Below are positions 1-9,363 of a stretch of 52,327 nucleotides of DNA, piece after piece (positions within the stretch are counted from its first letter, which is position 1; each line of letters opens with the position of its first letter). The stretch lies in the NCBI GenBank assembly GCA_016787575.1, contig JAEUUO010000037.1:1-52327 (forward strand), read 5' to 3'. Both the position numbers and the translations under genes were made by a program. This DNA is from Saprospiraceae bacterium (GTDB lineage Bacteria > Bacteroidota > Bacteroidia > Chitinophagales > Saprospiraceae). Under the pieces are notes generated by a model that ran no database searches, was not told where the DNA came from, and saw nothing but the letters and a program-made list of their open reading frames with translations.

Positions 1-810
1 TTCTTTTTACATCCAACCAGTTATTTAGATGGGAAGAAGCACAATACCTGGAATGCAGCCATCTCAGATGAAAAGGTCAATGCGAAAACCGATCAAGGCA
101 GTATCTTATATCAAGCGAGTTTATTTAACAATGTAGGGAAAATTTATGCACCCAGATACCGTCAAGCCCATTTATATGCATTTTTCAGCAAGGACACTGC
201 TTCTGCAAGAAAAGCCCTGGATCTTGCTTATGATGATATCAAGCGAGCTTTTGTTTATTATCTGGATCATTACAATCATGGCCGACCGATTATATTGGCC
301 GGACATAGCCAGGGAACCCGTCATTTAATTCAGTTAATGAAAGATTTTTTTGATAATAACATCTTGCGAAGAAAATTAGTAGTTAGCTATGCAGTTGGAT
401 ATCCGGTTCCGGCTGAATTGTATCAGTTTTTAAAACCCTGTGAAGATGCAAATCAAACTGCTTGCATTTGCAGCTGGCGTAGCTATAAAATCGAGCATGA
501 GCCTAAATTTATTAAAGCAGAAAAAGAACAAATTGTGGTAACCAATCCATTGGATTGGACAACACAAAAAGGAGTTTATGTGCCTAAAAAAGAAAACAAA
601 GGATCTGTAATTGACAACATTCAGGCTGCACCTGTAGTAGGACTATCTGGAGCAGAAATTTATAAAACCATTTTGTGGGTCGATAAACCAAAATTTAAAG
701 GCAGCTTCTTATATCCCTTTTCAAATTTTCACAGAGGTGATTTCAATATATTTTATATGAACGTGCGTGAAAATGCCATGCAACGATTGAATGCATATTG
801 GAAACAGTAA
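1..810 (+). CDS. DUF3089 family alpha/beta-hydrolase-like protein, 5' end missing
   Basis: The frame is open from the first base of the window, so this is the C-terminal 269 residues of a longer protein whose start lies upstream. It contains the nucleophile-elbow motif GHSQG at fragment residues 101-105, preceded by a hydrophobic strand (RPIILA), as expected of an alpha/beta hydrolase with Ser103 as nucleophile. The surrounding features (an IYAPRYRQA stretch, a long helix before the elbow, and a late HRGDFNIFYMNVRENA segment) match my recollection of the DUF3089 family. Those proteins are about 300-380 residues long, often secreted, and of unknown substrate. An internal ATG at 295 should not be taken as the start, because coding continues upstream of it without a stop. 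The family call is from memory of motifs; the substrate cannot be inferred. Confidence 0.8.
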   Translation, partial: FFLHPTSYLDGKKHNTWNAAISDEKVNAKTDQGSILYQASLFNNVGKIYAPRYRQAHLYAFFSKDTASARKALDLAYDDIKRAFVYYLDHYNHGRPIILAGHSQGTRHLIQLMKDFFDNNILRRKLVVSYAVGYPVPAELYQFLKPCEDANQTACICSWRSYKIEHEPKFIKAEKEQIVVTNPLDWTTQKGVYVPKKENKGSVIDNIQAAPVVGLSGAEIYKTILWVDKPKFKGSFLYPFSNFHRGDFNIFYMNVRENAMQRLNAYWKQ

Positions 811-1137
811 TTGATCAATGCTATAATGCTGCAATTTTAATTTTTAGAAAAGAAGTCTTTAGTCTGTAGGAAATGCCAGCCCGACTGATCTGATTTTGTC
901 AATTAGATTTGTAATGAATCATCAGTCGGATCGGGCGGGCTGCAATACTGCAATGTATTAATATTAAAATGGCATCATATTGTATCATTAAATTGATAGA
1001 TTAATCATATTTTTAAGTATATGATGAATCTTTAAATGAATTGGCTTTGGATGCTTGACTCCCATACGCTGCAATTATATTTCTTGCAATGCTGTTCGTA
1101 AAAATCAAGATAATTTTCATATTTGGTAATTGACATT
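811..1137. other. gene-free stretch holding an interspersed repeat
   Basis: No convincing reading frame lies between the DUF3089 gene and the converging T9SS cargo gene. The left half is occupied by one copy of an inverted interspersed repeat (about 818-955). The rest is AT-rich sequence with no recognisable signal. Confidence 0.6.
844..946 (+). repeat. interspersed palindromic repeat, copy 1
   Basis: About 103 bases match the reverse complement of 6957-7059 with only about two mismatches seen by eye. The core is an imperfect hairpin: agcccgactgat pairs with atcagtcgg plus atcgggc further on. Weaker similarity extends the unit to about 818-955, including short gcagcat/tagcatt motifs. No reading frame is present, so it looks like a non-coding REP- or MITE-like element. 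Confidence 0.8.
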
Positions 1138-2889
1138 TTAAAGCCTATTAATATTCTTGGTTAAAATCAACTGGCCATTTTCAAAAATAGAAATAAAATA
1201 AAATCCTGGAACTAAATCATCCATTTCCACTTTATTGACTCCTTGAAATATACGGAGTGACTTTACATTTTTACCAATTTGGTTGTAGAAATGTGCCGTC
1301 ATATTTTGAGGATTGTATTTGCTGATTTGGATTTGGAGAAATTCTTTGAATGGATTGGGTGCTAATAATACGGTTGGTTTGATATCAATTTGAATGTTGT
1401 TATCTTCAGAACTAACAGTACCGATTTGGATGTCTTTGCAAAGGGTATCAGAGCCATGTTTATTTTTAGCAATCAAGCAAACTTGGTAAATACCATTTTT
1501 TGAAAAAATATGTTCTGGATTTTTTAATGTGCTGGTATTGCTGCCGCTGGCAGGATCTCCAAAATTCCATTCCCATTCTAATATATCTGTATAACTGAGG
1601 TCCGTAAAATCAAAGCGCAAATAATTGAAGCTATCCTGTGTATACCTCCAACGCGCAACCGCTGATTTATCAATACCCAGGGTATCACAAGGACTGTCTT
1701 CCCAATCGAAGATTCTAAAATGCGGAAAATTGGGCATGGATTGAAAATACGTGGAAGGCAATAATATATCGTGTTGCTTTAAATTGCAGGCTTTGCCAGG
1801 TAAATCTGGATTGTGAATGACATGTAAAAAATTTGTTTCACTATTGGTGTTTCCATAAATTTTCTGATCAGGTGCTAACATCAATTGATAAAACGTTGAA
1901 AAAAAAGTATGAGGCAACTTAAAATGATCAGTCGTATCAATTAATATAAAAGAATTGGAAATATCAGTAGATTCCAAATTGTATTGATACAAGGAAAAAT
2001 CTGCAGAGACATAAAGTAATTTGCTATTTGGAGAAAAACAAACACCCCGTGGATAGTATCTATTATCGTCAGCTGGCTTATTTAAAGATATATAATCAGA
2101 CAATAGACCGGTACATCGATCAAATCGAAATAAATTTGCTCCATTGTACTCAGAAACCAAAGCATACCAGTTGCCATCGGGTGAAAATGCGGACTGGGCA
2201 GTCCAATATTGATGAGTCCAAGTATTGCCAATCGCTTGTTTATATGGCCCTAATATTCCAATTGGGGTGAAAAGGTATTTGATAAAATTATTGCTAGACG
2301 ATTCATGCATTATGATCCACCAATCGCGTCCATTGCCATGTCTGATTGCTTGAATACCTTCAGTAGTTTCTAAAGAATCTATTAAAATGCTTTTATCGGT
2401 TATTTTGAAGTTTGAGTTAGTATCTCTTGAAATCTTAGTCCTAAATAATAATCCAGGATTAGTATTTTCCAATTGCCCAAAATGAAACAGACTATAAAAA
2501 TATTTATTATAATCGTATAATAAAAGCGTAGAACTTCTTGATGGGTAAGCTCCTAAAGTTCCATGACAATATTGATTTGTTACAGATCCAGGATTTAAGC
2601 TATCACTAGCTGGAACTAATTTATGATTTTTATCAAAAAGAGCGCAGTTATTTGTATATATAGTTAAAGCTCCTTCATTAGTGCAAATTGAACTACAATC
2701 AAATAACCGCGTATTTATATTAAAATATTGAACATTTGGGAATTCAGCATAAAAATCAATCATACTTCCTCCAAAATAATCAACTGGTCTATTTGGTTCA
2801 TGCCCAAATAACCAAATATTATCTTGCTTGTCTTGTGCATTTAAACTATAACAAAGCAACAGAAACAAAAAAATTGTAAAATATTTCAT
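1138..2889 (-). CDS. secreted protein with PKD domain and T9SS sorting tail
   Basis: A 583-residue protein if read from the ATG at 2889, which begins with a clear signal peptide (MKYFTIFLFLLLCYSLNAQ). An upstream in-frame ATG at 2934 is unlikely because it falls inside a transcription terminator hairpin. The central part resembles a beta-propeller of WD/Kelch-like character (for example FSPNSKLLYVSADFSLYQYN). A PKD-type domain follows at about residues 415-490, with the typical WNFGDP motif. Residues from about 503 to the end form a type A T9SS C-terminal domain (APNPFKEFLQIQI, then a VPGFYFISI strand and a basic end). It should be exported through the Sec system and then the T9SS to the surface or medium. 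The ligand or activity is not apparent. It lies just downstream of another T9SS cargo gene on the same strand. Confidence 0.85.
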   Translation of the reverse strand: MKYFTIFLFLLLCYSLNAQDKQDNIWLFGHEPNRPVDYFGGSMIDFYAEFPNVQYFNINTRLFDCSSICTNEGALTIYTNNCALFDKNHKLVPASDSLNPGSVTNQYCHGTLGAYPSRSSTLLLYDYNKYFYSLFHFGQLENTNPGLLFRTKISRDTNSNFKITDKSILIDSLETTEGIQAIRHGNGRDWWIIMHESSSNNFIKYLFTPIGILGPYKQAIGNTWTHQYWTAQSAFSPDGNWYALVSEYNGANLFRFDRCTGLLSDYISLNKPADDNRYYPRGVCFSPNSKLLYVSADFSLYQYNLESTDISNSFILIDTTDHFKLPHTFFSTFYQLMLAPDQKIYGNTNSETNFLHVIHNPDLPGKACNLKQHDILLPSTYFQSMPNFPHFRIFDWEDSPCDTLGIDKSAVARWRYTQDSFNYLRFDFTDLSYTDILEWEWNFGDPASGSNTSTLKNPEHIFSKNGIYQVCLIAKNKHGSDTLCKDIQIGTVSSEDNNIQIDIKPTVLLAPNPFKEFLQIQISKYNPQNMTAHFYNQIGKNVKSLRIFQGVNKVEMDDLVPGFYFISIFENGQLILTKNINRL

Positions 2890-2900
2890 AAACTTATATA

Positions 2901-2938
2901 AAAAATGCCTTGCATTTAATCTATTTAAATGCAAGGCA
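2901..2938 (-). terminator. rho-independent terminator of the upstream T9SS cargo gene
   Basis: A perfect 14-base inverted repeat (2906-2919 and 2925-2938) with a 5-base loop is followed on the minus strand by a run of T. It sits 17 bases after the stop of the beta-helix protein gene and before the start of the next gene, so it should separate the two transcripts or attenuate read-through. Confidence 0.8.
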
Positions 2939-2954
2939 AGATTTGATAATTGAA

Positions 2955-5946
2955 TTATTGTTTCATGATTTTTTTAATACTTTTTGAGCCGTCCCAAAAT
3001 TTTAATTCCATTAAATAAACGCCTGCCTGCAAGGCAGTTAAATCTAAGGTATGGTATTGAGATTCTCTTAATACCTTTGAAATCAAAATACGACCTTCAG
3101 AATCCATTACATTTACCAATTCAATACTATTGTCAGAACGTATAGTAACAGTATTTGTGACACTCGGTACCGGGTAAATTTCAACAGCATTCTCTAAAAC
3201 CAATTCAGATTCTAGGATTTCTCCTTCAGGTAAACGATCCTGATTTTTAACTAAACTTATACCATCGCTGTACTGAGGAAACCAAACCCGTGCATGCAAT
3301 ACTGCAATCCCTCCTTCATCAAAATTTTGATCTGCGATTGCTTCTACCTGGTCAAAATCGGAGGCTTCAGCTTCGCCTGTAAGCAATAAGAAAATAAACT
3401 CGTTCATGAATTATAAAATTATCCTCCCAGATAGAATCTGTAGCAATGGCTGCGTTTTGTACCAATAATGCATCAAACGCATCTACTCGATAGTCCAATA
3501 TTTCAGCATACAGACTGTCTTCCTGATTTGCCAAATTGAATAAGTCTTCCTGCAATTGCAACAAGGTATTTTGATATACCGAATCTACAAACAATGTATC
3601 GACCCAGGAGTAATTTTCATTTAAGGTATCAATGGAATAGTAAAGTTCATCCCGATCCTCTTGAATAGCATCCAATTCATCCTGAATAAATGAAGGTATT
3701 TCAATCTTCAGTTTGATTGCATTGAATACCTGGCTTAATTTTCCGGCAGTTGAATTGCGATTGGCTGTAAAATAATCTTGAGCTAAGGTATCACAATTTA
3801 ATTTGCTTGAATCGTCCCAGATTCTATAAAGCAATTGATAATCAGCATTAAATATATGGATTCCATTGGCAGGTCCTTCCGGATAAGTATTGGCAAATAT
3901 ATCCTTCTCAAATACAGAAAACCCATTGATTTCATTGCAAGTATCTCCTATACTTGGAGTATAACATCCATTAGATGTATTATTTCCGGAGCTGATAAAC
4001 CAACCACTTGAAGGAGAGATACCCGATTGAGGAAACTTATCACAATTACTTGTTTCTATATAAAAGAGTGATTTTTGAAAGTTTGTAGCATTTATTGCAG
4101 CACTAGATCCCAATGGTATTGTACAATCCCACACATTACTTTTTCTGTCTTGCTCTCCAATTCTACCGGTCTCAGATGCTTTATCACCGATATAAATCCC
4201 TAAATTGCTATTTTGAAACAAACTGGTTGCCAATGAAGACCGATCGCAGTTTCCAGTAAAAAAGAAACAATTTCGGACATTATTAAATTGGTTATCGCAA
4301 TAATTTGCATTTGGAAAATTTTCACCATAAAAACCAATATTCATGGTCCTTGAACTGGTGGACGAAAATCTATTACTAAGTATTTGATGGCTTCTTCCAA
4401 GAGCATCTTCTGCCGTAATTGAATTTCGCATACTCAATAAAGACGAATTGTTAAAATAAAAGGTGTCCATTTCAACTGTAATAAAATTTGAATAATGACA
4501 CATTAATTTATATCCACAAACCATATCCTGAGAAGAAGTAATGGTGCTTTTGTTTTCATAAAACCTCAATTGTTCACCTCCATAGGATCCTGAAGTTTCT
4601 GCAATCCAAACACTGAATGCATTGGTATTGCTACCACCAATGTAAAACTTATTTTGGTAAATCGTATTTATTAATCCTGCACTACCTGAAGACCGGGATA
4701 ACCAGATACCAAAATTATCTAAGCTGGCATTAGACGTCTTTGTTTCCTGAAATAAATTGGTATTCATAGTAAAAGTATTTCCTGAAATATTGATCTGTTC
4801 GCCCATAATATTATAACTCGATAAAATTCCAAACACACAATGCGAAAAGTTAGAATTTTTAATATCAAGTTTTGATTCTTCTCCAACGATACCTGTATAA
4901 AAAATGTCTGAAAAACTACTTCTATGACATTTTAATGTTGAATTTTCAATCCAAATACCTGCTCCCAAGGGATCCAGATCTGTGCCATAGATATGGTTAA
5001 AATTACAGCCATTTACCACTAGCGTAGAAAAATTCGTAGCTAAAATACCAAATAATACCCGGGAAAAGATAAAATTATTGGTTCCACTTGATCGACCAAT
5101 TGAAATGGTACCATTATTCAACAATATTCCGGCATATGGAGTTCCTGCAACATAGTGATTAACAATTTCATCGTCCGTATTGTAATGTTCACGCATATCC
5201 AAATATTGATCACCTCTAAAAGTATTGCCAACGCAGGCTCCCAAATTGATCGCTTTTCCTAAATTTCTAATTCCAGCAAAATTCAGGCTAAACTCTGTAT
5301 TGACTAAACCTATATTAGGTTTAGGACCAATAGAGATTGCATATTCGGCATCCTCAATTTTTGAATTAACAAATGAAATGGTTCGGGCCGTAACCGCTTC
5401 AATTCCTCTCCACATTTTATCACAAGAGAAAAATTTACAACCGGCAGCATAAAAACTGCCATCATTTTCTATGATAATTTTTGCACCGTCTCCCATTTTA
5501 AAACGAAGGGAGTTACCTCTGAAATTTTTATTTATTCTCAAGATACCTTGAACATAAATGAGTGTTCCGGTAGGAGGCGTGATCCCGCCTGAACCATCTA
5601 ATGAATAGTAACCGGAAATCTTTTCATCTGAATTTACGTCTGCACCAATACTGACATCAGGTTCTCCTTCTCCATAAATTTCACACAGCCTCGTATCAAT
5701 CAATGGCGCGGAATTGCAAAAGTAACATCCGGTATCCCATTCAAAAATGGAAGAAGATGCACTGGATGAAAATGCATAAATGCAATTTAAGTTTCCAATC
5801 ATGAAAACAAGAAGGAAACAGAAAATCAATTTTATGAATTGATTGCTGAAACCGATAGATCTAAACAATGATTTATTATTTAGGAATTTAAGTTGTGCAA
5901 AGCCAAAGCAATAGCCAGGCTTATTGCATAAATGAATGCAAAGCAT
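2955..5946 (-). pseudogene. large secreted beta-helix protein with T9SS tail, interrupted by a frameshift
   Basis: Two overlapping minus-strand frames (5946-3367 and 3407-2955) form one gene of about 996 codons split by a one-base shift near 3380-3400. The first frame has a hydrophobic export signal at about residues 37-58. A long run of short beta-strand repeats rich in N, G and S follows at about residues 110-640, with NNLF/GI/GNTF-like turns typical of right-handed parallel beta-helix (PbH1) proteins. A helical acidic segment comes next. The second frame carries a linker and a type A T9SS C-terminal domain (VEIYPVPSVTNTVTI up to SIKKIMKQ). The short frame has a stop immediately before its own first ATG, so it is a continuation and not a separate gene. 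The shift could be an assembly indel or a real mutation. The function is probably surface adhesion or polysaccharide binding (inference). Confidence 0.8.
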
Positions 5947-6428
5947 AATTTTTGTTTTAAAATTTTAATAATAGATAATACAATCCCTTTTCGCCAACGA
6001 GGTCAGCGCTTCAAAAGGAAAAAAGCATTCTAGGGGAAGGCTGAATGAATGCTTGTAAATTTTCTAAAGAATGATTGTGTTAGCTAAAAATATCGAATGG
6101 GTGTTTATACCTGCGTTTTGGGCTAAAGATTGTTAATCATAGTATATAGAAAGATCATTGGCTATCATCCAGCCATTTCGTGCCTTTAGGCATAATTCTG
6201 TAGTACTTCATAAAAATACATTTTTGGTTAATAAATAATACATTCCTTGCAAATGCTCATTTTCATTTATCAAACTTGATAAATGAGGCAATTGATTATC
6301 TTAAAATTCTGAATAATTTATAGGATCAAAATATTGAAATCTTGACGGGTGTGATTGTATTACAAAAATATAATGCATAGCTGGCAAACTCCAAATTAAT
6401 TGTGTTAAATTTTTAATTTCAGATGAAA

Positions 6429-6472
6429 AATCAGGGTAAACCCTGATTGCAAACTAAGGGTTTACCCTGATT
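6429..6472. repeat. perfect 16-base inverted repeat with nested palindromes
   Basis: The 16 bases at 6429-6444 are the exact reverse complement of 6457-6472. Each arm also contains the near self-complementary core tcagggtaaaccctga or its relative, so either a long hairpin or a cruciform could form. There is no T-run, so it is not a standard terminator. Its role is unknown. Confidence 0.75.
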
Positions 6473-6956
6473 ATATAAATAATTGTAATATGAATTTAGG
6501 CCAAATTTCAATCTTTGGAGTGGATAAAATCAATTCGTTGTGAATAAATTGTATAACTAGAAATCCCTTACTAAATATCAGCTCAAGTATCGTTTATTTT
6601 CATGGATTATAATCCTGCATCTGTTTTATTTATTGACTAAATTTAAATGAGTAGCTACCGAGTAAAAGGTATTAATACAAGCAAATTTAAAAATACAATA
6701 AATTGATTCCAACCCACCCGATCCTACTGTTGATTAATTTTAATTATTAGCTATATATTTGGATCACGCGGGCAGGTATTGAAGATGTATAGTATTGTAA
6801 AATTGTAGCATTACAGAATTTCCCTAAAGACTTACGATTCACTATAGCAAATCTCCTCCAACCTCGGCGGGACGCCATCGGTAACTATTTTTTACATTAA
6901 AAAGAAGCATTAAAATTTGATATATTCAATCATTCCAAGATTGCAGCATTGGACCA

Positions 6957-7059
6957 TTGCAGCCCGCCCGATCCGACTGATGATTCATTACAAATCTAAT
7001 TGACAAATTCAGATCAGTCGGGCGGGCATTTCCTACAGACTAAAGACTTCTTTTCTAAA
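6957..7059 (-). repeat. interspersed palindromic repeat, copy 2 (inverted)
   Basis: This is the reverse-complement partner of 844-946, with about two differences over roughly 103 bases. The hairpin core is gcccgcccgatccgactgatgattc against gatcagtcgggcgggc, here somewhat better paired than in copy 1. The two copies face each other across 6 kb that holds both T9SS cargo genes. Confidence 0.8.
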
Positions 7060-7105
7060 GACTGAAATTCCAGCATTGTAGCATTGAAAATTTGCAGCAT
7101 TACAT

Positions 7106-8344
7106 TTACTCGTATCTCAAAGCTTCCACCGGATCCAAACCGGCTGCTTTTAATGCAGGGTATATTCCTGACAAAATTCCAACGATCATACAAACGACCA
7201 ATCCCAAAATAATCCAGGCCCAGGGTATTAAAAATTCACCTCCAACGATGATGGATACAATGTTACCAACTGGAATGCCGAGTAAAATTCCTAAAATTCC
7301 ACCCATTTGACAAATGATGATGGCTTCTGTTAAAAATTGATAAATGATATTTTGTCGGGTTGCTCCAATTGCTTTTGCAATACCAATTTCTCGCGTGCGC
7401 TCTGTTACTGAGACCAACATAATATTCATGAGTCCGATAGCTGCTCCAAGCAAAGTCATCAAGCCAATGGCAATGGCAGCACCACGCAACTTAACGGTAT
7501 TGTCCTTTAAAAATTCAACGATGCCATCACTTTTAATAATTTCAAAATTATTGTCTTGATATGCTTTTAATTCACGAATTACACGAATCATTCCAATTGC
7601 TTGTGAAATGATATTGTCCATATCCATTTGATTGGAAACCGCCACATCGATGTTGTAATTTGAAGAAGCATTTGCATAATTCATTTTGGCACGAAGCAGT
7701 GGAATAAAAATTCTTCGATCTGCTCCTTCATTCATGCTGGCTCCTTTCGATTTTAATACACCAACAATTTGAAAATGTTGACCATTAATCAGAATGGTTT
7801 TGTTTATGGCTTTTTCCGGAATTTCATCAAACAGTCTTTTAACCAATTCGGCTCCTATGATTGCTTTTGGAGTACCATCTTCCAATTCATGACTAGAAAA
7901 AATTCTTCCACTCTCAATTTCATATCCATTGACTTTAAAGAAATTTTCATCAATTCCTTTAATCCGGGTTGAAGGATTGGTCTTTTTATCAAGGTACTGT
8001 ACCGTTGCATTCGAACTGCCATTAAATGATATCGTAACCGTTGCGCGATCTGAAAAGCGTTCTTTAAAATCACTGGATTGCTGAAACGTGAATGGCGGTG
8101 ATTCTTTATAATTGTTTTTACGCCCATGCCGGCGAAACTCAGTAGACTTTCTGGAAATATTAAAACTATTGGCACCTAAAGAAGAAAAATTACTGCTCAT
8201 GCTGTAGATCATACTATCAATGGAAGTAAGTATGCCTACCAAAGCCATGATGCCTAAGGCAATAATCACCAATGTCAAAATTGATCGCAACAAATTTGCA
8301 CGAACATTTGACCAGGCTAGAATAAAAATTTCGAAATAATTCAT
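7106..8344 (-). CDS. MacB/FtsX-type ABC transporter permease
   Basis: A 412-residue permease with the MacB layout: one N-terminal membrane helix (about residues 18-40), a large periplasmic domain of the MacB_PCD type (about 45-285), then an FtsX domain with three helices (about 287-314, 335-368 and 372-402). The ERTREIGIAKAIGATRQNI segment before the second FtsX helix is the conserved coupling helix that contacts the ATPase. It would work in the inner membrane as a dimer with a LolD/MacB-type ATPase, moving no substrate through itself but driving a partner by mechanotransmission. No ATPase gene lies next to it, so the partner must be encoded elsewhere. It follows the phosphatase gene by 79 bases. 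A -7-like TATCTTTG sits just before its start, so it may have its own promoter. Confidence 0.9.
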   Translation of the reverse strand: MNYFEIFILAWSNVRANLLRSILTLVIIALGIMALVGILTSIDSMIYSMSSNFSSLGANSFNISRKSTEFRRHGRKNNYKESPPFTFQQSSDFKERFSDRATVTISFNGSSNATVQYLDKKTNPSTRIKGIDENFFKVNGYEIESGRIFSSHELEDGTPKAIIGAELVKRLFDEIPEKAINKTILINGQHFQIVGVLKSKGASMNEGADRRIFIPLLRAKMNYANASSNYNIDVAVSNQMDMDNIISQAIGMIRVIRELKAYQDNNFEIIKSDGIVEFLKDNTVKLRGAAIAIGLMTLLGAAIGLMNIMLVSVTERTREIGIAKAIGATRQNIIYQFLTEAIIICQMGGILGILLGIPVGNIVSIIVGGEFLIPWAWIILGLVVCMIVGILSGIYPALKAAGLDPVEALRYE

Positions 8345-8352
8345 CCGTTATT

Positions 8353-8360
8353 CAAAGATA
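8353..8360 (-). promoter_or_regulatory. -7 promoter element (TATCTTTG) of the permease gene
   Basis: An exact match to the Bacteroidota -7 consensus TAnnTTTG on the minus strand, 8 bases before the ATG at 8344. The predicted transcript would have an extremely short leader or none. The embedding 14-mer TTGTATCTTTGAAT is repeated exactly before the lipoprotein gene at 36967. No good -33 element was seen. Confidence 0.45.
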
Positions 8361-8423
8361 CAAGACTCTACGAAGTCTGCTTGGGATTTCGATAATTTGC
8401 GAAGGACGTCCGACCAAATCGGT

Positions 8424-9233
8424 TTATTGACCGAGCATGGCTTGTTTGGTTAGGATGGCTAATTCCTCATGAATCTTTCCATTGCTTGCTAAAATGTGAT
8501 GTGAATTCAAAATGCCTTCCGGCCTGGATTCAAAATTGGTAACCATACCACCGGCCTCCCGAATTAATAAGATTCCGGCAGCCATGTCCCAGGAATTTAA
8601 TCGGGTTTCATAATACCCATCAAAACGGCCGCATGCTGTGTATGCGAGGTCAATGGCAGCGGATCCTAAGCGTCTCACACCTCTGGATTTATTTAATATA
8701 GTAATGAGGATTTGCGCCAAATTATCCATCCATTTTCGTTGATACGGAAAACCAGTAGCGATAACTGAATCTTCCAATTGCTTTACATCGCTTACCTGAA
8801 TTTTTTTTCCATTGCAATATGCACCTCCATTCAACCAACTGTAATAACATTCATCTTGCATGATGTCATGGACAATTCCGATAAGAATTTCATCGCTTTT
8901 CACCAAAGCCAGGCTGATAGAAAAAATAGGAATGCCTTTTAAAAAATTGGTGGTCCCGTCTAAAGGATCTATAATCCATTTAAGTTCTCCTGGTGGTAAT
9001 GTGTCTGTTGTGTTCTCCTCCGTAATAAAATCAGCCTCCGGAAGGATTAATCGAAGTTGAGAAACTAATTTTTTTTCTGTTTCAATATCCACATAGGATA
9101 CCAAACTGTGTTTTTCTTTTTCCAGGATTTGATCGTCTTGTACCTGACCCAATTCTGCTTTAATAAAAACTGCAGCTTCTTTAACAATACCTACAGCTTT
9201 ACAACATATTTCTTCAATGTGCTTGGAATCCAT
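8424..9233 (-). CDS. suhB: inositol monophosphatase family protein (SuhB/CysQ-like)
   Basis: A 269-residue member of the Mg-dependent inositol monophosphatase family, the usual length. The metal site is visible: ITEEN (Glu72, Glu73), DPLDGTTNF (Asp89 and Asp92, residues 89-97) and the C-terminal NSWDMAAG near residue 216 with the third aspartate. These residues bind two to three Mg ions and activate water against a phosphate monoester, typically myo-inositol-1-phosphate. Members also act on fructose-1,6-bisphosphate or 3'-phosphoadenosine phosphate, and the sequence alone does not decide between them. It lies 130 bases downstream of crtB on the same strand and 79 bases upstream of the permease, so shared transcription is possible. 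The symbol is a family-level guess. Confidence 0.85.
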   Translation of the reverse strand: MDSKHIEEICCKAVGIVKEAAVFIKAELGQVQDDQILEKEKHSLVSYVDIETEKKLVSQLRLILPEADFITEENTTDTLPPGELKWIIDPLDGTTNFLKGIPIFSISLALVKSDEILIGIVHDIMQDECYYSWLNGGAYCNGKKIQVSDVKQLEDSVIATGFPYQRKWMDNLAQILITILNKSRGVRRLGSAAIDLAYTACGRFDGYYETRLNSWDMAAGILLIREAGGMVTNFESRPEGILNSHHILASNGKIHEELAILTKQAMLGQ

Positions 9234-9363
9234 ACTGTAAAAATAAGAATCGAAAGAATACTAAGAGGCAAAATTCAAAAAAAGCACCTAACTGTAACTA
9301 GGAACTTCTCATTTTTTCTTTACTTAATGGAATAACAGCTTGTCAGCATATTAGCTTGTCAAC

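Larger units (their letters stand above)
5947..7105. other. 1.16-kb gene-free stretch with repeats
   Basis: No frame with coding character is visible on either strand. It contains a nested palindrome (6429-6472), a diverged copy of the interspersed repeat (about 6711-6850) and the second good copy (6957-7059). Short repeated words such as gcagcattg and gtagcatt recur at its right end. It separates the T9SS cargo pair from the permease gene. Confidence 0.6.

Noticed and set aside
2028..2270. 80-codon plus-strand frame inside the PKD-domain gene
   Set aside because: It lies fully inside a well-supported gene on the other strand, and its composition is not protein-like.
7855..8175. 106-codon minus-strand frame inside the permease gene in another frame
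   Set aside because: It is a shadow of the MacB-type permease, which has clear domain structure in its own frame.
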